A stretch of DNA of 64,000 nucleotides from Sphingomonas sp. HDW15A (lineage in GTDB: Bacteria; Pseudomonadota; Alphaproteobacteria; Sphingomonadales; Sphingomonadaceae). The notes under the pieces are model-generated. The model saw only the letters and a program-made list of their open reading frames with translations, was not told the origin of the DNA and did not search any database. A program made the translations under genes and the position numbers. This document shows positions 1-10,932 of the stretch, piece by piece; the stretch's first letter is position 1; every line of letters begins with the position of its first letter. Location of the stretch: assembly GCF_011301715.1 (NCBI RefSeq), contig NZ_CP049870.1, positions 124,001 through 188,000 of the forward strand, written 5' to 3'.

Positions 1-863
1 GTATCGAATGCCAGTGGCACGGACGCAGCCGACGTGTTGGCATGTTCATTGACGGTAACGACGACCTTTTCCGCCGGAAGCCCCAGCTTCTTCGCGGTTG
101 CGTCGAGGATCCGCATATTGGCCTGGTGCGGGACGACCCAGTCGACCTCGTCCGAAGAAAGTCCAGCGGCGCCAAGCACTTCGTTCATCACTTCGGCCAG
201 GTTCACGACCGCATGGCGAAACACCTCGCGGCCCTTCATGCGCAGCTTGCCGACCGTTCCCGTCGTCGAGGGTCCGCCATCGACATAGAGCAAATCGTTG
301 TGGCGTCCGTCGGCGTGAAGGCGGGTGGCGAGGATTCCGCGATCCCCATCTTCGGCCGTCAGCACCAGCGCGCCCGCCCCGTCTCCGAACAGGACGCAGG
401 TCGTGCGATCCTCCCAGTCGAGAATCCGGCTGAACGTTTCGGCGCCGATCACCAGCGCCTTGTCCGCGCTTCCGGTGCGAACCATCGATTCGGCGACGGT
501 CAACGCATAGAGAAATCCGGTGCAGACGGCATGGACGTCGAAGGCGATGCAATCGTCGATGCCAAGCATCGCCTGCACCTTGGTCGCGCTCGACGGAAAG
601 GTCTGGTCGGGCGTTGCCGTCGCAAGGACGATCAGGCCGATCTCGGACGGGTCGATACCTGCTGCCTCTAGCGCCCTGCGGGCGGCATCCGCGGCGAGGG
701 TTGCGGTCGTTTCGCCGTCGCCGGCGATATAGCGGGAACGGATGCCGGTCCGCTCGACGATCCACTCGTCGGAGGTCTCGACTTGCTCAGCGAGCTCGGC
801 ATTCGACACCCGGCGCTTCGGAAGGGCAGAGCCGCTTCCGGCAATGACGGCCTTGCGGCTCAT
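1..863 (-). CDS. fabH: 3-oxoacyl-[ACP] synthase III (KAS III), 3' end cut by window
   Basis: Condenses acetyl-CoA with malonyl-ACP to start type II fatty acid synthesis in the cytoplasm. The reading frame opens at an ATG ending at 863 and runs off the left edge with no stop. The catalytic triad of the family is visible: Cys in HAVCTGF (near residue 112), His in HQANMRI and Asn in NEHANTS close to the window edge. The start overlaps the plsX stop by four bases (ATGA), so the two are translationally coupled in the usual rpmF-plsX-fabH order. About 35 C-terminal residues should be missing. Identification is very secure. Confidence 0.95.
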   Translation of the reverse strand, partial: MSRKAVIAGSGSALPKRRVSNAELAEQVETSDEWIVERTGIRSRYIAGDGETTATLAADAARRALEAAGIDPSEIGLIVLATATPDQTFPSSATKVQAMLGIDDCIAFDVHAVCTGFLYALTVAESMVRTGSADKALVIGAETFSRILDWEDRTTCVLFGDGAGALVLTAEDGDRGILATRLHADGRHNDLLYVDGGPSTTGTVGKLRMKGREVFRHAVVNLAEVMNEVLGAAGLSSDEVDWVVPHQANMRILDATAKKLGLPAEKVVVTVNEHANTSAASVPLAFD

Positions 864-1909
864 TCCGCGGCCTCGTCGGAGAAGGCATGGGCGCGGAAAT
901 TGTCGAGGTCTTCGCCGATCTTGTTGGTGATGTCGTTGGCGACCATCCGCGCCGCGACCTGGATGGCGTTGGCGACGCCCTTGGCGTTGGCACTGCCGTG
1001 GCTCTTCACGACAAGGCCGTTCAGGCCGAGGAAGACCGCGCCATTGTGATTGTTGGGGTCGAGATGGACCTTCAGCATGTGAAGCGCCGGCTTCGACAGA
1101 GCAAAGCCCGCCTTCGAACGAAGCGATGACGTAAAAGCGCGGCGAAGCAGGTCGGTGACGAAGCGGGCCGTGCCCTCCGCCGTCTTTAAGGCGATGTTGC
1201 CGGAGAAGCCGTCGGTGACGATCACGTCCACATCGCCGCGCGAAAGCTTGTCGCCCTCGGTGAATCCGTCGAAGGTGAAAGGGAGGTAGTCGGCGTCGCG
1301 AAGGAGCGCGGCGGCTTCCTTCAACTCGCCGGTGCCCTTCAGCTCCTCGGTGCCGATGTTGAGCAACTTGACCCGCGGGTTTGCGATTTCGAGCACGGTG
1401 CGAGCATAAGCCGAGCCCATGACCGCGAACTGAACCAAGTTCTGAGCGTCGCACTCGGTATTCGCGCCGAGATCGAGCATGACGAGGTCGGTCTCGCCGA
1501 GCGTCGGCAGAAGTGCGGCAAGAGCCGGACGGTCGATGCCCGGCATGGTGCGAAGCGCCAGCTTGGCGATCGCCATCAGAGCGCCGGTATTGCCCGCCGA
1601 CAGGGCGGCGTCGGCCTGGCCGTCCTTTACGGCGTTGATCGCCATGCCCATCGAGGTGCCCTTGGCACGGCGAATGGCCTGGCTCGGCTTTTCGGTCGCC
1701 GATATCGACTCTGTGGTGTGATGGACAGTGACGGCCTGGGCGAGGCCCTTGTAGCGCGCCAGTTCTGGCTGGATCGCCTTCTGGTCGCCGAACAGCTCGA
1801 ACTTGAGGGAGCGGTTGTTGCGGCGCGCGCGCGACATGCCGGCGACAATAGCCGCCGGGCCGATGTCTCCACCCATTGCGTCAATCGCGATCCGCGGGCT
1901 CACGGCCAT
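860..1909 (-). CDS. plsX: phosphate acyltransferase PlsX
   Basis: Makes acyl-phosphate from acyl-ACP, feeding PlsY-dependent phospholipid synthesis at the membrane. The 349-residue protein begins with the family signature around IDAMGGD (residues 9-15) and ends in the usual short helical tail; length is normal for PlsX. It lies directly downstream of rpmF and overlaps fabH by four bases, the conserved order in many bacteria, so one transcript probably covers rpmF-plsX-fabH. Nothing unusual in composition or motifs. Confidence 0.96.
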   Translation of the reverse strand: MAVSPRIAIDAMGGDIGPAAIVAGMSRARRNNRSLKFELFGDQKAIQPELARYKGLAQAVTVHHTTESISATEKPSQAIRRAKGTSMGMAINAVKDGQADAALSAGNTGALMAIAKLALRTMPGIDRPALAALLPTLGETDLVMLDLGANTECDAQNLVQFAVMGSAYARTVLEIANPRVKLLNIGTEELKGTGELKEAAALLRDADYLPFTFDGFTEGDKLSRGDVDVIVTDGFSGNIALKTAEGTARFVTDLLRRAFTSSLRSKAGFALSKPALHMLKVHLDPNNHNGAVFLGLNGLVVKSHGSANAKGVANAIQVAARMVANDITNKIGEDLDNFRAHAFSDEAAE

Positions 1910-1935
1910 GGCAGCGTGCCCCTACGCGATTCCGC

Positions 1936-2115
1936 TCAACCCTCGGGCTGAACGATCTCGCGGCCGTTGTAGTGACCGCACGCGGAACAGAGGTTGTGGG
2001 GGAGCTTCAGCTCACCGCAGTTCGGGCATTCCTGGAACGCAGCGGGCTGCAGCGCGTGGTGGCTGCGGCGCATGTTGCGCTTGGAAGGCGAAGTCTTTCT
2101 CTTGGGGACGGCCAT
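1936..2115 (-). CDS. rpmF: 50S ribosomal protein L32
   Basis: A 59-residue basic protein beginning [13 protein letters not shown], the invariant L32 start. It carries four cysteines in two CxxC pairs (CPNC and CSAC), the zinc-ribbon version of L32. It is a structural component of the large ribosomal subunit. An AAGGTG ribosome-binding site sits just upstream. It is the first gene of the rpmF-plsX-fabH unit. The stop is 26 bases before the plsX start. The conserved start and size make this call secure. Confidence 0.95.
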   Translation of the reverse strand: MAVPKRKTSPSKRNMRRSHHALQPAAFQECPNCGELKLPHNLCSACGHYNGREIVQPEG

Positions 2116-2249
2116 TGCGGCACCTTGCTAAATTACCAAAAAAATTGGCGACAATCCTGCGCCCAGCTCGTCGGGAAACCCGCGGCGGCGGCCGGATCAT
2201 CGCGAACCGAGAGGCCCTATAGCGGAATGCGCGCCCGACGCAAGCCGCT

Positions 2250-2913
2250 TCACGCGCTCGCGAGAACGCGATCCCCGACGAACGGATTGGTCTGCCGCTC
2301 GTGGGCGAAGGTCGACATCGGGCCGTGACCGGGGATGAATGCGGTGTCGCCGCCCATCGGCCACAGGCGCCCGGTGATCGAATCGATGAGGTCCTGATGG
2401 TTGCCCAGCGGGAAATCGGTCCGCCCGATCGAGCCCTGGAAGAGAACGTCGCCGACGATCGCGAGGCGAGACGGAGCGTGATGGAACACGACGTGGCCGG
2501 GGTGTGTCCAGGGCAATGGCGGACGGAAAGAGTGAGGTTCCCGACTGTCACCGTATCGCCGTCCTTCAGCCAGCGCGCGGGCTCGAACGGACGGCCGTTT
2601 ATCCCATAGCGCATGCCGTCGTCTTCAAGCCGCGCGATCCAGAAGCGGTCGTCCTCGTGCGGCCCTTCGATCTCGACTCCAAGCTCCTGCGCGAGGATTC
2701 CGGCCTGGCCGCAATGGTCGATGTGGCCGTGGGTCAGCAGGATCTTCTCGATCGTCACGCCGTTCTGTACGGCCGCTGCCTTCAGCCGGTCGAGATCGCC
2801 GCCGGGATCGACGAAGGCGCCCCGCATCGTCTCGGTGCACCACAGCAGGGTGCAATTCTGCTGGAGCGGCGTGACCGGGACGATGGCGGCGCGAAGAGGC
2901 GGGGTCGGACGGT

Positions 2914-2917
<4 letters not shown>
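2250..2917 (-). CDS. MBL-fold metallo-hydrolase (glyoxalase II-like), frameshifted
   Basis: A metallo-beta-lactamase-fold hydrolase of the small YcbL/GloB-like type, expected to cleave thioesters or related substrates in the cytoplasm. The first part (start ending at 2917) carries the metal motif THGHIDHCGQAG and then HCPGHTP. At 2495-2502, in a GGCCGGGG run, the frame is lost; the C-terminal half continues in another frame with GDVLFQGSIGRTDFP and PGHGP. Adding one base gives a normal 222-residue protein, so I read both parts as one gene. The start overlaps the S9 peptidase stop by four bases. Substrate is unknown. The frameshift is probably a sequence error. Confidence 0.82.
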
Positions 2918-4829
<1,912 letters not shown>

Positions 4830-4857
4830 TGATCGAGGCTCCAATTGTGCGTGGATT

Positions 4858-6092
4858 TCAGGGCTTGGCGAGCGACGGGGTGACGCTCCGCATGTCGCGC
4901 GCGACCTTCTCGGCGCCGCGAAGGGCGCGAAGGACATTGCCGCCGGCGAGCTTGGCGAGATTGGCATCGCTCCAGCCGCGGCGGATGAGTTCGGCGAAGA
5001 GGTTGGGGTAATCTTCGACGCCGTCGAGGCCTTCGACGGTCACGTCGATGCCGTCGAGGTCGCCGCCGATGCCGACGTGGTCTTGCCCGGCGATCCGGGC
5101 GACATGTTCGACATGATCGGCGACCTGGGGAACGGTGACGACCGGCCGCGGGTTCGCCGCATCCCACGCCTTGAGGCCTTTATCGACTTTGGCCTTTATG
5201 TTCGGGAACAGCGATTTGAGGCGGGCTTCCTCGGCGGAACGCTCGCTCGCCCATTTGCGATATTCGGGCGAGACGAAGGCCGGGACGAACGTCACCATCA
5301 CGACACCGCCATTCGCCGGCATAAGACGCAGAATCTCGTCCGGAACGTTGCGCGGGTGCGGGTTGAGCGCGAACGCGTCGGAGTGTGAAAAGATGACCGG
5401 GGCCCGGCTCGCGGCGATGGCGTCGGCGGCAGTCGCCGGGGAGACGTGGCTCAAATCGATCAGCATTCCCAGCCGGTTCATTTCCTTGACGACCTCGATC
5501 CCGAACGGAGCGAGCCCGTCATGCTTGGGCTCATCGGTTCCGCTGTCGGCCCACTCCGTGGTCTGGCTGTGGGTCAGCGTCATGTAGCGGACCCCAAGGT
5601 CGTAGAAGCGGCGCAGCGCGGCAAGCGAGCCGCCGATCTGCCGCCCGCCTTCGATCCCCAGCAGCGACCCGACCCGTCCGCGCCGGTGAATGCGGACCAT
5701 GTCATCGGCGGTGGACGCGAGTTCGAGATCGCGCGGATAGGTGTCGATTAGCCGGCGCGCGGTGTCGATCTGCTCGATCGTGGTGCGGATTGCCTCGTCG
5801 CCAAGCAGGGTTCCGGTGATGTAAACCGACCAGAACTGACCGCCGACGCGGCCGTCGCGAAGCCGTGCGATATCGGTCATCAGCGGCGGCGTGCGGTCGG
5901 CTCCCCGGACTGGAGGTCCGCCACCGACGAACCAAAGTCACCGCGAAGCGCCCACGGCAGGTCGTTATGCCCGTCGATAAGCGGAGTCCGCTTGAGGATC
6001 CGGTCGATCCTCTTTTGCGTGGCGGAGTCGATAGGCTGGGCTGTCGAGGCAGTGGCGGTCGCGAGCAGCGCCGCGAAAAGGAGAGAACGCAT
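4858..6092 (-). CDS. M19 membrane dipeptidase, exported, frameshifted
   Basis: Zinc dipeptidase of the renal dipeptidase family, exported by a signal peptide ([18 protein letters not shown]) starting at 6092. The N-terminal fragment contains the metal motif [10 protein letters not shown]; the rest reads in a second frame and keeps the Glu in GIEGG, the His residues in DLSHV and FSHSDA, the Arg in HPRNVP and the Asp in GGDLDG. All ligands of the dinuclear site are therefore present. The frames meet at the C-run 5903-5906; one extra base gives a continuous protein of about 411 residues. Contrast the second M19-like gene at 23543, whose metal site is incomplete. Confidence 0.88.
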
Positions 6093-6138
6093 GGAGCGCG
6101 ACTTTACGGCCTCGCCCGGGCCGGTCAATGGACCGGGC

Positions 6139-7883
6139 ATGACGGAGCCATTCCTGCTGTTCGACGATTCGCGAAAGGGAACGGCGCGGCTCTACGAACG
6201 GCCCGCAGGCGCGATCGTGGCCACGGCGGTCGGCGATGTCCCTGCTGCTCTCGACAGCCTTCGGGAGCGCTCGCGGACGGACACCACGCTGCCGGGTTCA
6301 TCGCTTATGACGCCGCTTATGCGTTCGAAGCGAAGCTGGTGCCGCTGGCACGCGCACTGCCTGGCACACCCCTGCTGTGGTTCGGGATCTTCGACGGCTA
6401 TCGCCTGCTCGATCCAGCAGATGTCACGGTCATGCTCGGCGATCCGGCGGGGGCGTGGATCGGAAGGCCGAGGCCGCGCATTGGGCGAAGCGATTATCTC
6501 GCCGCGGCGGAGCGGGTTCGCGAGCATCTTTTCGCAGGCGACTTCTACCAAGCGAATTTGACCTTCGGCTGCGACGTTGACGTTCTTGGCTCGCCGCTGG
6601 CCGCTTACGCGCAGTTGCGGCGGCGCGCGAACGCTGGCTGGGGCGGGATCGTTCGCCATCCCTGCGGCTGGCTGCTTTCCGCCAGCCCCGAGCAATTTTT
6701 CACGCTTCGCGGCGGCCTGCTCGAAGCCAGGCCGATGAAAGGGACCGCGCCGCGTCGCGCCGATCCTGAAGCCGATGCGGCAGAGATTGCGGAACTCGCC
6801 GCCGATCCCAAGCAGCGCGCCGAAAACCTGATGATCGTTGACCTGCTCAGGAATGACTTGGCGCGGGTCGCAGAGACGGGCAGCGTCGACGTCCCTGATC
6901 TGTTCGCGGTCGAGACTTATCCCACCGTCCACCAGATGGTGAGCAGGGTGACGGCGCGGCTCCGCGAAGGGCTGGGCCCGGTCGACGTGCTACAGACCCT
7001 GTTTCCCTGCGGATCGATTACCGGTGCGCCAAAGATCGCGGCGATTGAGGCCTTGCGCGCGCTGGAGCCGGAACCGCGCGGGACCTACACAGGGTCGATG
7101 GGCTGGATCGAGCCTGGCGGCAATTCGGCCTTCAACGTGCTGATCCGGACCCTGGAGCTCGAAGAGGGCGCGAGCAGTGCGCGGCTTGGGCTGGGTTCGG
7201 GGCTTGTCGTCGACAGTGTGCTGGACAATGAATGGGACGAATGCCTGCTCAAGGGGAGCTTCGTGCCGTCCAATCAAAACGAATTCGACCTCATCGAGAC
7301 GATGCGGTTCGACCCGCACGGCGGGATTTCCCATCTCGAAGACCATCTCGATCGGCTGAAAGGCGCCGCCGATACCTTCGGTTTCCGCTTCGACCGTCAT
7401 GCCGCCCGCAACGAATTGCAGGCCGCCACCTTCCGCAGGTCGGATCCGGGTATGCTCCGGATGCTGCTCTCGCCCAAGGGGTCGATGGCGATCGAATTGA
7501 AGCCAATCCCGCAAGCCCCGAGGGAGCCGGTCGAAGTGGTGGTCCGCCCGCTTCCGGTCTCGGGCGACGATGTCAGGCTGCGCTACAAGACGACGGCTCG
7601 GGCCTTTCTTGAGGAGGCGCGCAAGGAAGGCGGGGCATTTGAGACCATCTTCGTCGATCCCGAAGGCCGGGTGACCGAGGGCAGCTTCACGAACCTGTTC
7701 GTCGAGGAGGACGGCAAGCTGGTCACGCCGCCCGCCGAGCGCGGCCTTCTTCCCGGCCTGCTGCGGGCCAAGCTGATCGCCGACGGCAAGGCTGTAGAAG
7801 GCGACCTTACCGTGGATTCGCTGAAGAACGGCTTTCTGATCGGAAACAACGTTCGCGGCCTGATTCGGGCGAAACTCGCCTAG
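6139..7883 (+). CDS. pabBC: aminodeoxychorismate synthase component I fused to 4-amino-4-deoxychorismate lyase (PabBC), frameshifted
   Basis: Two steps of p-aminobenzoate (folate) synthesis in one chain. The PabB half has the chorismate-binding core with the KGTAPR, PCGSITGAPK and AFNVLIRTL motifs. The second half, from about residue 370, is a class IV aminotransferase domain with the PLP lysine in RYKTTAR and the EGSFTNLF signature. The N-terminus (MTEPFLLFDD) lies in another frame. The switch is at about 6267, where one missing G separates SLRE from ALADGHHAAG. Repaired length is about 581 residues. The stop is fused with that of pdeM in a CTAG palindrome. Start at 6139 is preferred over the ATG at 6091. 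Confidence 0.87.
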
Positions 7884-8542
7884 GCGGCAATAGGGAAGCG
7901 GAGCAGCCGGTCGCTGACGGGCACAAGCGCCGATGCGCCGGACCCTACCTTGCGAATGATCTCCGGATGAGCCGCGTCGAGACCGCCGGTCAACGATCCG
8001 AAGGCCGGCAGGATGAGCTTGGTTGCAGACGCGACGAAACAGCGCCGCGATACATTGCGGCCGCGCCGGTGAAGCCTTAGCTTCGGGTGAAAATGACCGG
8101 ACATCTCGGGCCGGGGATCGTGCGGATCCGCCTCGTGGCGCAGGACGATGCCTTCGACCTCGACTTCCTCGATGATCCGTCCGCCGCAGTGGTCGATGAA
8201 GCCGGCGTCGTGGTTGCCAGTAATCCACACCCAGTCGAGCCTGCCGGTAAGGTCAGACAGCAGTTCGCGGGCGGCTGCAGGCAGGCGGTCGCAGCCGAAT
8301 CGGTCATGAAAGCTGTCGCCCAGGCAATATAGCCGGACGGCGCGCGTCTCGCCGACGATCCGGTCCAGCGCCTGCAATGTCGCCAGCGAATCGTAAGGCG
8401 GAAGGAACTGACCGATACGGGCAAACCAGCTGGACTTTTCGAGGTGGAGGTCGGCGACCAGAAGTGCCCCTTGCGCAAGCCAGTAAAGCGCGCCGTCCGA
8501 ATGGGCGAGGAAGTCGTGGCCGGCGAACGAAAGGGGAACCAT
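7880..8542 (-). CDS. pdeM: ligase-associated DNA-damage-response metallophosphoesterase PdeM
   Basis: Calcineurin-like phosphoesterase of the family that accompanies a DNA helicase, exonuclease and ATP-dependent ligase in many bacteria. Metal motifs are clear in order: DLHLEKSS, LGDSFHD, GNHD and SGHFHPK. I start it at the ATG ending at 8542 (MVPLSFAGHDFL), matching the family; a longer frame upstream would overlap the next gene. The 220-residue length is normal. It converges on pabBC with stops sharing CTAG. The DEXH helicase and exonuclease partners lie 2.4-6 kb away rather than adjacent. Exact substrate is not established. Confidence 0.88.
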   Translation of the reverse strand: MVPLSFAGHDFLAHSDGALYWLAQGALLVADLHLEKSSWFARIGQFLPPYDSLATLQALDRIVGETRAVRLYCLGDSFHDRFGCDRLPAAARELLSDLTGRLDWVWITGNHDAGFIDHCGGRIIEEVEVEGIVLRHEADPHDPRPEMSGHFHPKLRLHRRGRNVSRRCFVASATKLILPAFGSLTGGLDAAHPEIIRKVGSGASALVPVSDRLLRFPIAA

Positions 8543-8570
8543 AACTACTGCCGCTAAACGGAAAAGGGGC

Positions 8571-9020
8571 TCATTCCAAGCCGATAAGGTGGGCCCGAAG
8601 CGCGCGGGCGTCGTGAAGCGCATTGTGCGGAACGACACTGTTTGCAGCGGTCGAGAAATTCATGAGCGGAACGAAGCGCAGGACCAGACCCGCAACGCGC
8701 TGCATCTGACCAGGGCCGGTGACAAGCAGGTTCGCGATGTGGGCGAGGTCTTCGGGCCAGTCGGCCACGATCTCGACGGCTCCGTCGTGCTCGAGCCACT
8801 TTGCGAGTGCCTGCGCCGCGTCCGCGCGCGACAGCCGCGGCGACTTCAGCGATTCCGGCACATGGTCGAGGAACGGCATCACATTGCGTTCCACCCACAG
8901 GTCGGCCGCCTGCTGGTCGAGTACGAGGTAAAGCTCCTCGCCGCCATCCTCGGGAACGAGCGCAAGGCTGATCAGCGGGCCGCCGAAGCCGTCATATTCG
9001 GTGTCGAGGAAATAGCGCAT
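8571..9020 (-). CDS. 3'-5' exoribonuclease-like protein (Rv2179c type)
   Basis: A 149-residue protein opening with MRYFLDTEYDGFGG, which fits the first D-x-E metal motif of the DEDD exonuclease fold, and ending with HNALHDARALR, matching the last H/D motif. This resembles the small Rv2179c-type 3'-5' exoribonucleases. It sits 28 bases upstream of pdeM on the same strand, so the two are probably co-transcribed. I use the ATG ending at 9020; a GTG nine bases further out is possible. Nuclease assignment is from motifs only. Its placement beside a DNA-repair phosphoesterase is noteworthy. Confidence 0.72.
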   Translation of the reverse strand: MRYFLDTEYDGFGGPLISLALVPEDGGEELYLVLDQQAADLWVERNVMPFLDHVPESLKSPRLSRADAAQALAKWLEHDGAVEIVADWPEDLAHIANLLVTGPGQMQRVAGLVLRFVPLMNFSTAANSVVPHNALHDARALRAHLIGLE

Positions 9021-9094
9021 CGCCCGCACTCTGGACGAGAGGCGGGCGAGGTTCCAGTGTCAGCGGAAATGATTCGGACATGGGGGATCAAAAG

Positions 9095-10600
9095 ATGATG
9101 CGCAGAATGATGATCGGCGTGGCGGCGCTCGCGCTTTCGGCAACGGCTATCCAGGCTGCACCGGGCGATCCGGGCCGTGACAAGGTGGTCGCGGCGGTCC
9201 AGGCATCGAAGGCGGAGTCGGTCCAGCGGCTCAAGGACTGGATCGCGCTTCCGACAATCGCGAACATGGGCATCAACACTCCCAAGGGCGCGCAATATAT
9301 GCGTCAGCTTGCTCTCGACGCGGGCTTCCAGAATGCGCGGGTCGTTGAAACCGGCGGCGTGCCGGGCGTTTTCGCGACTCTCGATGCCGGAGCGAAGGAC
9401 ACGCTGGCGCTCTACTTCATGTACGACGTCAAGCATTACGACGAGAAGGAATGGTCCTCGCCGCCGCTTGAATCGCGGATGGTCGAGCGGCCGGGCGAAG
9501 GCCAGGCGATCGTCGGACGCGGCGCGGTCAACCAAAAGGGCCCGGAAGCCGCCTTCCTCGCAGCGCTCCACGCCTTCAAGAAGGCGGGCGTCAAGCTTCC
9601 CGTCAACCTGGTCCTGGTCGCCGAGGGCGAGGAGGAGATAGGCTCGACCAATTTCCCGCGCATGTTGGCCGACCCGGAAGTCCGCGCCGCCCTGCAGAAG
9701 TCGGTCGGGATCATGATGCCGGCGACGGGCCAGGAAAAGGACGGCTCCGCTTCGGTTGACCTCGGTGCCAAGGGCGTCATCGAGGTCCAGCTCATTTCCA
9801 GCGGCGAAAAGTGGGGCAAGGGTCCGAAAAAGGATATTCACTCAAGCCTCATGGCGCGGGTCGACAACCCCGCCTGGCGGCTCGTGAAGGCGCTCGACAC
9901 GCTCGTCGCCGACGACGGCTTCACCCCCGCGATCGACGGCTGGTTCGAGCATGTCGCTCCGCTGACGGAGCGCCAGAAGCAGCTGATCCGCGAGGATGTC
10001 GCCACGTCCAATGAGGCCGACGTCAAGAAAGCGCTCGGTGTCCAGCGCTGGATCAAGGATGAGGACTTCGTGACGAGCGCGCTTCGCCTCGCATCGCAGC
10101 CGACCGTCAACATCCAGGGATTGGTCAGCGGTTACACCGGGCCTGGCGGCAAGACGGTGCTTCCCGGCCGCGCCGAAGCCAAGCTCGACTTCCGGCTGGT
10201 CCCGGACATGACCAAGGAAGATGCGGTCGCCAAGCTGAAGGCGCACCTTGCCAAGCGCGGCTTTTCCGACATCGAAGTCGTGGTCAGCGGCGGTTATGGC
10301 CCGACCCAGACCCCGGAAGATGCCATCACGGTCAAGGCGGCCGAAGCGGCATTCAAGTCGGCCGGCATCCCCTACACGCTCTATCCGCGGCGGGCTGGAA
10401 GCTGGCCGGGTGTGATGTTCACCGGCGAGCCGCTGAAGATGGCGGCGGGCCACTTCGGCTCAGGCCGCGGCGGCGGTGCGCATGCGCCGGACGAATGGCT
10501 ACTGATCGACAGCAGCAATCCCAAGGTACGCGGCTTCGACGGCCAGGCCGAGCTCTACGTAGACTATCTCTACGAGGTTGCGAAGGCAGCCCGGCGCTAG
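9095..10600 (+). CDS. M20-family peptidase-like protein, exported, with altered metal ligands
   Basis: Exported M20/M25/M40-fold protein with a signal peptide (MRRMMIGVAALALSATAIQA). The start at 9095 is favoured by a GGGGGA ribosome-binding site; an ATG at 9080 is also in frame. The fold is evident from EGEEEIGS (general-base Glu), DIHSS in the dimerisation domain and GGGAHAPDEW (C-terminal metal His). The usual HxD metal motif reads MYD (Met for His), and the usual SDDKG reads VNQKG (Asn for the bridging Asp). Two of the expected metal ligands are therefore missing. It may be a non-zinc or degenerate enzyme, or a conserved variant clade. 501 residues. Confidence 0.82.
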   Translation: MMRRMMIGVAALALSATAIQAAPGDPGRDKVVAAVQASKAESVQRLKDWIALPTIANMGINTPKGAQYMRQLALDAGFQNARVVETGGVPGVFATLDAGAKDTLALYFMYDVKHYDEKEWSSPPLESRMVERPGEGQAIVGRGAVNQKGPEAAFLAALHAFKKAGVKLPVNLVLVAEGEEEIGSTNFPRMLADPEVRAALQKSVGIMMPATGQEKDGSASVDLGAKGVIEVQLISSGEKWGKGPKKDIHSSLMARVDNPAWRLVKALDTLVADDGFTPAIDGWFEHVAPLTERQKQLIREDVATSNEADVKKALGVQRWIKDEDFVTSALRLASQPTVNIQGLVSGYTGPGGKTVLPGRAEAKLDFRLVPDMTKEDAVAKLKAHLAKRGFSDIEVVVSGGYGPTQTPEDAITVKAAEAAFKSAGIPYTLYPRRAGSWPGVMFTGEPLKMAAGHFGSGRGGGAHAPDEWLLIDSSNPKVRGFDGQAELYVDYLYEVAKAARR

Positions 10601-10887
10601 CCGGCCGGGGGAACGAATTCCGGGCGGGGAGGGCATGACTGCCCCTCCCGCTCGGCCCTGGCGCAACGCTTCTCCCATTCGCGAAGGCGCTTGCCATAGG
10701 CTTCCTCGGCCTTGCGCATCTCGCGGCCGCGCTTTTCGTCGGCTTCGGATTGGCTGGTGGTGGCGAGGTCGACGCCCTTGGCTACGGCCTTGACCGGAAG
10801 GACCGCGACATCGACCGCGGTTTCGGCAACGGTGCCGACGACGCAGGCGCTGGTCAGCAGCGGAATGAACAGGGCGAATACGCGCAT
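10597..10887 (-). CDS. small hypothetical lipoprotein
   Basis: A 96-residue protein with an N-terminal signal and a plausible lipobox (LLTSAC, Cys near residue 15), then a hydrophobic stretch rich in Val/Ala and a charged C-terminal half (REMRKAEEAYGKRLREW) likely to form a helix. It is probably anchored to a membrane facing the periplasm. It follows the DEXH helicase on the same strand with a 45-base gap and converges on the M20 gene, the two stops sharing CTAG. No family recognised. Confidence 0.65.
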   Translation of the reverse strand: MRVFALFIPLLTSACVVGTVAETAVDVAVLPVKAVAKGVDLATTSQSEADEKRGREMRKAEEAYGKRLREWEKRCARAEREGQSCPPRPEFVPPAG

Positions 10888-10932
10888 CCGCGGTTCATGC
10901 CCGATACGCGCTGGCGCGTCGATGAACGACTT

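Noticed and set aside
2136..2148. CCAA-T-rich-TTGG palindrome upstream of rpmF
   Set aside because: Only four pairs with a loop of A or T, too weak to call a terminator or operator.
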